DNA from: JALHMQ01 sp037441125
GTDB lineage: Bacteria > Pseudomonadota > Gammaproteobacteria > Burkholderiales > Burkholderiaceae_F
NCBI GenBank assembly: GCA_037441125.1
Contig: JBBIST010000123.1
Span: forward strand, 1 to 6,398
Length of the DNA: 6,398 bases
Direction: 5' to 3'
Part shown: positions 1 to 5,368 of the stretch, one piece after another
Numbering within the stretch: the first letter of the stretch is position 1
Layout: every line of letters starts with the position of its first letter
Made by a program: the position numbers and the translations under genes
Notes under the pieces: model-generated
Database searches by the model: none
What the model was told of the DNA's origin: nothing
The model's input: only the letters and a program-made list of their open reading frames with translations

Positions 1-680
1 GCCTCGCTGCTCGTGAGCACCAGCGCCGGCGCGGCACCGGCGGCGCGCCGCGCGACCCAGTGCGCCTCGTCGGCGTTCCACGCGTGCGCGCGCCGCTCGT
101 AGACCGCAAGCGCGGTGACGGCGGCACCGGCCTGCTCGAAGCGCGCCTGCAACCACTCGCGTCCGTGGGCGGCGCGCAGCAGCAGCACGCGCCGCGGCAT
201 GCCGGCGCGGGCCGCACGCGTCTGAAGAACGCGCCAGAACGCTTCGGAGCCGCTCGCGCCATCGCCGTCGTCGTCCGACTCCTCCGGCGCGACGAGCTCG
301 GGTTGCGCCTCAGGGTCGAAGCTCAAGGCCGCCAGCGCCGCCGCGCGCGTACCGGCGCCGACGGCACCGATAGCCGTGGCCGCCGGCCAACGCCGTGCAG
401 CGAGCACGAGCGCAGTGGCGCGCACTGCGGCCGGACTGACGAACAGCGCCAGGTCGAAGTCCGCCAGCCGCGCCAGCACGCGTTCTGCTTCGCCGACGTC
501 GGGCGGCGGACCGAGGTCGAAGGCCGGCAGCCAGAGCGCATCGGCACCGCGTGCCGCGAGCGCATCGGTGAGTTCGCGGCCGGCCTGCGCCGGCCGGGTA
601 ACAATGAACGGCCGCCCGCCCGCAGCGGGCGCCGCGGCCGGGCCGCGGTCGGCGTCGTCGGCGGCTCGGGTCGCGTTCAT
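1..680 (-). CDS. hemD: Uroporphyrinogen-III synthase (partial, C-terminus off the left edge)
   Basis: HemD closes linear hydroxymethylbilane with inversion of ring D to give uroporphyrinogen III, the common precursor of heme, siroheme and other tetrapyrroles; it is cytosolic. I translated this frame by hand: it is open from the ATG at 680 to the window edge, giving 226 complete codons. Recognisable family blocks are FIVTRPAQAG (residues 25-34), LFVSPAAVRA (79-88), AIGAVGAGTRAA (103-114), VLLLRAAHGREWLQ (165-178), LAVYERR (191-197) and VLTSSEA at the edge (221-227). HemD proteins are usually about 250-260 residues, so roughly 30-40 are missing. The ATG at 680 is the only usual start codon in this frame between hemC and the conserved core. 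It is preceded by a weak purine-rich AAGAAG (687-692). Oddities are an Ala/Gly-rich leader of about 22 residues and an acidic insert around residues 133-141. It lies 67 bp downstream of hemC in the same direction, probably in the same operon. Confidence 0.93.
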   Translation of the reverse strand, partial: MNATRAADDADRGPAAAPAAGGRPFIVTRPAQAGRELTDALAARGADALWLPAFDLGPPPDVGEAERVLARLADFDLALFVSPAAVRATALVLAARRWPAATAIGAVGAGTRAAALAALSFDPEAQPELVAPEESDDDGDGASGSEAFWRVLQTRAARAGMPRRVLLLRAAHGREWLQARFEQAGAAVTALAVYERRAHAWNADEAHWVARRAAGAAPALVLTSSE

Positions 681-747
681 CGGCCGCTTCTTGAGCTCGC
701 CGGCATGTTCGCCAAACTGTCGCGCCCGACGATACGGCCGCCGTCGA

Positions 748-1662
748 TCAGGCGGCCAGCAGCCGCATTGCGCCTGCCTCTTGCAGGCGCGCGACCGCGC
801 GCGCGGCGATCGCTTCCGCCTCGGCGGCGGCACCGTGCTCGTCGACCGCGACGTGCTCGCCGCTGCGATGGTTGCCGACGATCGCGCGCAGCCGCAGCCG
901 CTCGCCTTCGAGCTCGGCGTACGCGGCCAGCGGCACCTGGCAGCTTCCGCCCAGGCCGCGCGAGACGGCGCGCTCGGCGGCAGTGGTGATGCGCGTGGCC
1001 GCGTGCTCGAGCGGGGCGGCGATCGCCGCTGCGGCTGCCGACGCCGCCACCACCTCGACGCCGAGCGCGCCCTGCCCCGGCGCCGGCAGAAACTCCGAGG
1101 CCGGCAGGATCTGGCGGATGCGCTCGGCGAAACCCAGCCGCTTGAGCCCGGCGGCGGCCATGATCAGCGCGTCGAAGTCGCCGCGATCGAGCTTGGCGAG
1201 CCGGGTGTTGACGTTGCCGCGCACCGGCAGCACCTGCAAGCTCGGATGGCGCGCGCGCAGCAGCAGTTCGCGCCGCAGGCTCGAGGTGCCGACGCGGGCG
1301 CCCGGCGGCAGCTCGGCCAGGCACGAGTAGCGCGCCGACACGAAGCAGTCGCGCGGATCCTCGCGCTCCAGCACCGCTGCCAGCCGGAACTCGGGGCCGA
1401 GTTCCATCGGCACGTCCTTGAGCGAGTGCACGGCCAGGTGCGCGCGGCCGTCGAGCAGCGCCACCTCGAGTTCCTTGATGAACAGCCCCTTGCCGCCGAC
1501 CGCCGACAGCGCGCGGTCGAGGATCTGGTCGCCGCGCGTGGTCATGCCGAGCAGTTCGACGCTGCGCCCGGGATGCAGCGCGCGCAGACGCGCGCGCACG
1601 TGTTCGGCCTGCCACAGCGCCAGCGGGCTCTCGCGCGTGGCGATGATGATCGCTTCGTCCAT
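748..1662 (-). CDS. hemC: Hydroxymethylbilane synthase (porphobilinogen deaminase)
   Basis: HemC polymerises four porphobilinogen units into hydroxymethylbilane in the cytosol, handing its unstable product to HemD. The 304-residue protein matches the usual family length of about 305-313. The N-terminus carries ATRESPLALWQAEHVR (8-23). The catalytic aspartate is in HSLKDVP (D83, equivalent to E. coli D84). VGTSSLRR (124-131) and PVRGNVNTRL (146-155) supply substrate-binding arginines R130, R131, R148 and R154. PAPGQGALGVE (194-204) follows. GGSCQVPLAAY (238-248) contains Cys241, which covalently holds the dipyrromethane cofactor. All key residues are present, so the enzyme should be active. 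I chose the ATG at 1662 because it places ATR at residues 8-10, as in relatives. An in-frame GTG at 1713 would add 17 unconserved Arg-rich residues, although it has a better Shine-Dalgarno-like sequence. The gene is divergent from ppc and upstream of hemD. Confidence 0.97.
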   Translation of the reverse strand: MDEAIIIATRESPLALWQAEHVRARLRALHPGRSVELLGMTTRGDQILDRALSAVGGKGLFIKELEVALLDGRAHLAVHSLKDVPMELGPEFRLAAVLEREDPRDCFVSARYSCLAELPPGARVGTSSLRRELLLRARHPSLQVLPVRGNVNTRLAKLDRGDFDALIMAAAGLKRLGFAERIRQILPASEFLPAPGQGALGVEVVAASAAAAAIAAPLEHAATRITTAAERAVSRGLGGSCQVPLAAYAELEGERLRLRAIVGNHRSGEHVAVDEHGAAAEAEAIAARAVARLQEAGAMRLLAA

Positions 1663-1669
1663 GGTGCCA

Positions 1670-1675
1670 AGTGTA
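1670..1675 (-). promoter_or_regulatory. Candidate -10 element for hemC
   Basis: Read on the minus strand this is TACACT, a 4-of-6 match to TATAAT. It lies 7 nt before the hemC ATG at 1662, so transcription from it would begin at or next to the A of that codon. No -35 match is visible at the expected 16-18 bp spacing. A weak call based on position and resemblance only. Confidence 0.2.
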
Positions 1676-1724
1676 CGGACCCGCAGAAGCCGGCCGCGTG
1701 CGCTGCGTTCCACCGGCGCCTGCC

Positions 1725-1733
1725 TGCTATGTT
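1725..1733 (+). promoter_or_regulatory. Candidate extended -10 promoter for ppc
   Basis: The sequence TGCTATGTT fits the extended -10 pattern TGn followed by a TATAAT-like hexamer (TATGTT, 4 of 6). No good -35 is seen at 16-18 bp; TTCCAC at 1708-1713 is too close, with a 14-bp spacer. A start around 1740 would leave a leader of about 15 nt beginning at the ribosome binding site. Inference from sequence only. Confidence 0.3.
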
Positions 1734-1740
1734 CGCGCCC

Positions 1741-1746
1741 GGAAAG
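1741..1746 (+). promoter_or_regulatory. Ribosome binding site of ppc
   Basis: GGAAAG lies 8 nt before the ATG at 1755 and partly matches the GGAGG Shine-Dalgarno core. It supports 1755 as the start rather than the upstream in-frame ATG at 1671, which would add 28 unconserved residues and reach into the hemC leader. Confidence 0.55.
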
Positions 1747-1754
1747 CCGAGCCC

Positions 1755-4523
1755 ATGACCACCGACGACACGGCCCTGCGCGCCGACATCCGCCTGCTGG
1801 GCCGCCTGTTGGGCGAGGTGCTCAAGACGCTCGAGGGCGCGCCGATGTACGAGGCGATCGAGGAGATCCGCCAGACCTCGACCCGCTTTCGCCGCCAGGG
1901 CGATCCGGCCGACGCGCGCCGGCTCGACCGCCTGCTAAAAGCGCTGTCGCGCGACGCCACGATCAGCGTCGTGCGCGCCTTCAGCTACTTCCTGCACCTG
2001 GCCAACATCGCCGAAGACCAGAACCTGCTGCGCCTGCGGCGCCAGTTGCGCGCGCGCGGCGCGCAGCCTCCGGGCAGCCTGGCGTCGACCTTCGAGCTGC
2101 TCGCCGGCCGCGGCATCGCGCCGGCGCAGGTGCGCCGGCTGCTGGCGCAGGCCTGCCTGATGCCGGTGCTGACTGCGCACCCGACCGAAGTGCGGCGCAA
2201 GAGCATCCTCGATCTCGAACGCGAGGTCGCGGCGCTGCTGCAACCGGCCGCCTTCGGCGAAGCGGGCGACGAGCAGCCGCGCGAGGAGCGCCTGTACGCG
2301 CTCGTGGCCACGCTGTGGCGCACGCGCATGCTGCGGCCACACAAGCTCAGCGTCAACGACGAGATCGCCAACGCGCTGTCGTACTGGCGCACGACCTTCC
2401 TCGGCCAGATGCCGTCGCTGTACGGCGAGCTCGAGCGCCGGCTCGGCGCCGCGGTGCTGCCGGCGCCGCCGGCGTTGCCGTTCCTGCGCCTGGGAAGCTG
2501 GATCGGCGGCGACCGCGACGGCCATCCGCAGGTCGACGCCTCGACGATGCGCGCGGCGCTGGCGGCGCAGGCGGCGGTCGTGTTCGAGCACTACCTCGGA
2601 CAGGTGCACGCGCTCGGCGCCGAACTGTCGATGTCGGCGCTGCTCTCCCCGCCGAGCAGCGCGCTGCAGGCGCTCGCCGAAGCCGGCGGCGACCGTTCGC
2701 CACAGCGCGCCGACGAGCCCTACCGGCGCGCGCTCGCCGGCGTCTACGCGCGCCTGGCCGCCAGCGCGAACGAGCTGCGGCTCGATCTGCGCGCGCGCGC
2801 CGCGCTTGCCGCCGCCGCCCCGTACACGCATGCCGGCGAGTTCGCCGCCGATCTCGACACCGTGATCGAAGCGCTCGAGCGCGACCACGGCGCCGCGATC
2901 GCCGCCCACCGCGCGCGGCCGCTGCGGCGGGCGTTGGCGATCTTCGGCTTCCACGGCGCCACCCTCGACCTGCGCCAGAGCTCGGACGTGCTCGAGGCGG
3001 CGGTGGCCGAGCTGCTGGCCATGGCCGAGGTGTGCGCCGACTACCGGGCGCTGGCCGAACCGGAGCGCGTGCGCCTGCTGTCGCGCGAGCTGGCGCACGC
3101 GCGGCCGCTGTACTCGGCGCACCTCGGCTACAGCGAGCGCACGCGCAGCGAGCTGGCGGTGTTCGATGCCGCGCGCGAGCTGCGCGCGCGCTTCGGTGCG
3201 GCGGCGATCGACAAGCACATCGTCTCGCACACCGAGGCGCTGTCGGACCTGCTCGAGGTGGCGCTGCTGCAGAAGGAGACCGGCCTGCTCGCCGCCGGCG
3301 AGCCGCGCCGCTGCGCGCTGATGATCGTGCCGCTGTTCGAGACCATCGACGATCTGGCGCGCGCGCCGCAGATCATGCGCGCGCTGATCGCCGATCCGGC
3401 CCTGCGCCGGCTGCTGCTGCCGCCGGCCGCCGACGGCGCCGGGCTGCAGGAAGTCATGCTCGGCTACTCGGACAGCAACAAGGACGGCGGCTTCCTCGCC
3501 TCCAACTGGGCGCTGTACCAGGCCACACAGCGACTGCGGGCGTTGTTCGACCAGCATGGCCTGCGACTGCGCCTGTTCCACGGCCGCGGCGGCTCGGTCG
3601 GCCGCGGCGGCGGCCCGAGCTTCGAGGCGATCCTGGCGCAGCCGCCGGGCAGCGTGCGCGGCCAGATCCGGCTCACCGAACAGGGCGAGATCATCCAGGC
3701 CAAGTACGCCGATCCGCAGGTCGGCCGCCACCACCTCGAACTGCTGGTCTCGGCACTGCTGCAGGCGTCCCTGCTGGACGAGCCGGCGCGCGGCGCGCAC
3801 ACCGCGTTCGAGGAGGCGCTGGCCGAGATCGCCGGCCACGCGCACCGCGCCTACCGCGGCCTGGTCTACGAGACCGAAGGCTTCGCCGAGTTCTTCTTCG
3901 CCACCACGCCGATCGCCGAGATCATGGAACTGAACATCGGCAGCCGGCCGGCGAGCCGCAAGGCGAGCGGCCGGATCGAGGACCTGCGCGCGATCCCGTG
4001 GGTGTTCAGTTGGGGTCAGTGCCGGCTGCTGCTGCCGGGTTGGTATGGCTTCGGCAGCGGCGTGCAGGCCTATCTTGCCGGCGCCCGCTCGGCGGCGGCG
4101 CGGCGCCAGCGGCTGGCGCTGCTCAAGGAGATGGCACGGCGCTGGCCGTTCTTCCGCGCGCTCGGCAGCAACATGGAAATGGTGCTCGCCAAGAGCGATC
4201 TGGCGGTCGCCGGCCGCTACGTGCAACTGGCGGCCGAGCGCAAGCGCGCGCAAGCAATCTTCGCCACGATCGGCGCCGAGTGGAAGCTCACCGTGCGCCA
4301 CTGGCTGGCGATCAGCGGCCAGCGCACGCTGCTCGAGTCCAACCCTGAACTGGCGCAGGCGATCAAGAACCGCATGCCCTACATCGATCCGCTCAACCAC
4401 CTGCAGGTGGAACTGATCAAGCGCCACCGCGAGCGGCGCGCGCACGCCATCGACGAGCGCGTCCGCCGCGGCATCCACCTGACGATCAACGGCATCTCGG
4501 CCGGGCTGCGCAATACCGGCTGA
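1755..4523 (+). CDS. ppc: Phosphoenolpyruvate carboxylase
   Basis: PEPC converts phosphoenolpyruvate and bicarbonate to oxaloacetate and phosphate, replenishing the citric acid cycle and feeding aspartate-family biosynthesis; it is cytosolic and tetrameric in known members. The 922-residue product is somewhat longer than the 883-residue E. coli enzyme. Diagnostic motifs run in family order: LTAHPTEVRRKS with catalytic His142 (E. coli H138), GSWIGGDRDGHP (D253, D255), GYSDSNKDGG with Lys576 (E. coli K546), FHGRGGSVGRGGGP (609-621 from the histidine: H609, R611, R617), RMPYIDPLNHLQ (R873) and the invariant C-terminal RNTG. The four residues equivalent to the E. coli aspartate-inhibitor site (R587, K773, R832, N881) are R617, K813, R873 and N920, so allosteric inhibition by aspartate or malate is predicted. 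No frameshift or missing active-site residue is seen. It is divergent from hemC and convergent with the response regulator gene. Confidence 0.98.
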   Translation: MTTDDTALRADIRLLGRLLGEVLKTLEGAPMYEAIEEIRQTSTRFRRQGDPADARRLDRLLKALSRDATISVVRAFSYFLHLANIAEDQNLLRLRRQLRARGAQPPGSLASTFELLAGRGIAPAQVRRLLAQACLMPVLTAHPTEVRRKSILDLEREVAALLQPAAFGEAGDEQPREERLYALVATLWRTRMLRPHKLSVNDEIANALSYWRTTFLGQMPSLYGELERRLGAAVLPAPPALPFLRLGSWIGGDRDGHPQVDASTMRAALAAQAAVVFEHYLGQVHALGAELSMSALLSPPSSALQALAEAGGDRSPQRADEPYRRALAGVYARLAASANELRLDLRARAALAAAAPYTHAGEFAADLDTVIEALERDHGAAIAAHRARPLRRALAIFGFHGATLDLRQSSDVLEAAVAELLAMAEVCADYRALAEPERVRLLSRELAHARPLYSAHLGYSERTRSELAVFDAARELRARFGAAAIDKHIVSHTEALSDLLEVALLQKETGLLAAGEPRRCALMIVPLFETIDDLARAPQIMRALIADPALRRLLLPPAADGAGLQEVMLGYSDSNKDGGFLASNWALYQATQRLRALFDQHGLRLRLFHGRGGSVGRGGGPSFEAILAQPPGSVRGQIRLTEQGEIIQAKYADPQVGRHHLELLVSALLQASLLDEPARGAHTAFEEALAEIAGHAHRAYRGLVYETEGFAEFFFATTPIAEIMELNIGSRPASRKASGRIEDLRAIPWVFSWGQCRLLLPGWYGFGSGVQAYLAGARSAAARRQRLALLKEMARRWPFFRALGSNMEMVLAKSDLAVAGRYVQLAAERKRAQAIFATIGAEWKLTVRHWLAISGQRTLLESNPELAQAIKNRMPYIDPLNHLQVELIKRHRERRAHAIDERVRRGIHLTINGISAGLRNTG

Positions 4524-4525
4524 GG

Positions 4526-4540
4526 CCGCCTCTTAGGCGG
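4526..4540. terminator. Small hairpin in the ppc/algR convergent gap
   Basis: CCGCCT (4526-4531) and AGGCGG (4535-4540) form a perfect 6-bp stem around the 3-nt loop CTT. It begins 2 nt after the ppc stop and overlaps the TAA stop of the response regulator gene (4533-4535 on the minus strand). Its position between two convergent genes suits a shared transcription-end signal. There is no T-run on either strand, so it is not a canonical intrinsic terminator. GGCGG (4536-4540) could pair instead with CCGCC (4547-4551). Confidence 0.35.
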
Positions 4541-5306
4541 GCTTGGCCGCCGCCTTCACCGCCGGCCACTGCCGGCGCGAGATCGGCAGCCGCTCGGGCA
4601 GCTCGGCAAGCAGCACCTCCCAGTGGCCGTCGCCGGCCTCGCCGTCGACCGCAGCGCCGCGCACGCGCTGGAAGCCGCGGATCGAACGGCGCGCCACGAG
4701 CGCGTTGCGATGGATGCGCACGAAACGCTCGCCGAACTCCTGCTCGAGCGAGGCGAGCGACTCCTCGGTCAGGTGCTCGCGCGTGGCGGTGCGGATGGTC
4801 ACGTACTTGAGCTCGGCGCGCAGGTAGACGACTTCGTCGATCGCCACCAGGATCAGGCGGCCGCGCTCGGAGACGGTCAGGTGGCGGCGCGGCGCACCGA
4901 GCGCCTGCGCCACCTGCTGCAGGCGCGGCTCGTGCGCTGCCATCCGCTGCGCCCGCGCCAGCGCCGCCGCCAGGCGTTCGGCACGCACCGGCTTGACCAG
5001 GTAGTCGAGCGCCTGCACCTCGAAGGCGGCCAGCGCCTGCTCGTCGTCGGCGGTGACGAACAGGATCGCCGGCGGCTGCGCGCGCGCCGCCAGGTGGCGC
5101 GCGACCTCGATCCCGTTCATGCCCGGCATGTGGATGTCGAGCAGCACCAGGTCCGGTTGCAGGCGGTCGGCGAGCTCGAGCGCGGCGACGCCGTGCTCGG
5201 CTTCGCCCACCACCGCGGCGGCGAGCTGCGGCGCGCCGTCGGCCAGCAGTTGCCGCAGGCGCAGGCGCGCCGGCGGCTCGTCGTCGACGATCAGGATGCG
5301 CAGCAT
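4533..5306 (-). CDS. algR: LytTR-family response regulator, AlgR-type
   Basis: This is a cytosolic transcription regulator of 257 residues with an N-terminal receiver and a C-terminal LytTR DNA-binding domain. The receiver (about 1-120) has the acidic pocket D8, D9 and E10, the phospho-acceptor D57 in LVLLDIHMPGMNG, the switch residue T85 in FVTADDEQA, and K105 in YLVKPVR. All residues needed for phosphorylation are present. The LytTR domain (about 141-248) includes LILVAIDEVVYLRAELKYVT (151-170), FGERFVRIHRNALVARRSI (191-209) and LPISRRQ (240-246). These closely match what I remember of Pseudomonas AlgR, including FVRIHRNALVAR and YLVKPVR. The ATG at 5306 has a good Shine-Dalgarno. The gene follows the AlgZ-type kinase gene by 62 bp in the same direction, so they are probably cotranscribed and form one two-component system. 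AlgR in pseudomonads controls alginate, type IV pili and other surface traits; the targets here are unknown. The symbol rests on family and context, not on proven orthology. Confidence 0.92.
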   Translation of the reverse strand: MLRILIVDDEPPARLRLRQLLADGAPQLAAAVVGEAEHGVAALELADRLQPDLVLLDIHMPGMNGIEVARHLAARAQPPAILFVTADDEQALAAFEVQALDYLVKPVRAERLAAALARAQRMAAHEPRLQQVAQALGAPRRHLTVSERGRLILVAIDEVVYLRAELKYVTIRTATREHLTEESLASLEQEFGERFVRIHRNALVARRSIRGFQRVRGAAVDGEAGDGHWEVLLAELPERLPISRRQWPAVKAAAKPA

Positions 5307-5312
5307 CGCAAC

Positions 5313-5318
5313 TCACCT
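5313..5318 (-). promoter_or_regulatory. Ribosome binding site of the algR-type gene
   Basis: On the minus strand AGGTGA lies 6 nt before the ATG at 5306. It is the best Shine-Dalgarno match in the window and fixes the start used here. The resulting protein begins directly with the receiver's first beta strand (MLRILIVDDE). Confidence 0.7.
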
Positions 5319-5368
5319 GCGGCGCGCGGCTGCGGGTCGAAACAAGCAGGGCGTGACATGCGCGAACC

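Larger units (their letters stand above)
1663..1754. promoter_or_regulatory. Divergent hemC/ppc intergenic region
   Basis: This 92-bp stretch separates the starts of hemC (minus strand) and ppc (plus strand), so both promoters should lie here or inside the opposing gene's 5' end. Individual candidate elements are listed separately. I found no strong sigma-70 -35/-10 pair and no clear palindromic operator. If the GTG at 1713 were the true hemC start, only 41 bp would remain between the genes. Confidence 0.6.

Noticed and set aside
438..446. An 8-of-9 match to an AlgR-binding-site-like sequence (CTGTTCGTC on the minus strand) inside hemD, repeated at 5055-5063 inside the regulator gene.
   Set aside because: Both copies encode the ordinary Leu-Phe-Val of conserved protein motifs (LFVSP in HemD and ILFVT in the receiver), so codon use explains them. 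Neither is in a promoter position.
681..747. The 67-bp hemC-hemD gap as a possible internal promoter or small gene.
   Set aside because: No convincing promoter pair, hairpin or start codon with a ribosome binding site was seen beyond the weak AAGAAG for hemD.
376..1758. Long plus-strand open frames across hemC and hemD (60-989 and 376-1758).
   Set aside because: The minus strand encodes clear HemC and HemD motifs. The plus-strand translations are Arg/Ala-rich with no family signature, so they are GC-driven shadows.
1729..1758. A nine-codon upstream ORF whose TGA overlaps the ppc ATG (ATGA), possibly a translationally coupled leader peptide.
   Set aside because: Its ATG falls inside the candidate -10 element, it has no ribosome binding site, and nothing in the peptide suggests attenuation. 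Chance overlap is likely.
1418..4348. A 976-codon plus-strand open frame overlapping both hemC and ppc.
   Set aside because: It is out of frame with ppc and its product is almost wholly Arg, Ala and Gly. It is the +1/+2 shadow of a GC-rich gene.
1935..4478. An 847-codon open frame antisense to ppc.
   Set aside because: It lies wholly opposite an unmistakable PEPC gene, its translation is low-complexity and rich in Arg, Ala, Gln and Val with no recognisable domain, and long antisense frames are expected at this GC content.
5307..5368. The 62-bp gap between the kinase and regulator genes as a terminator or separate promoter.
   Set aside because: Apart from the AGGTGA ribosome binding site I see no strong hairpin, T-run or promoter-like pair, so cotranscription is the simpler reading.
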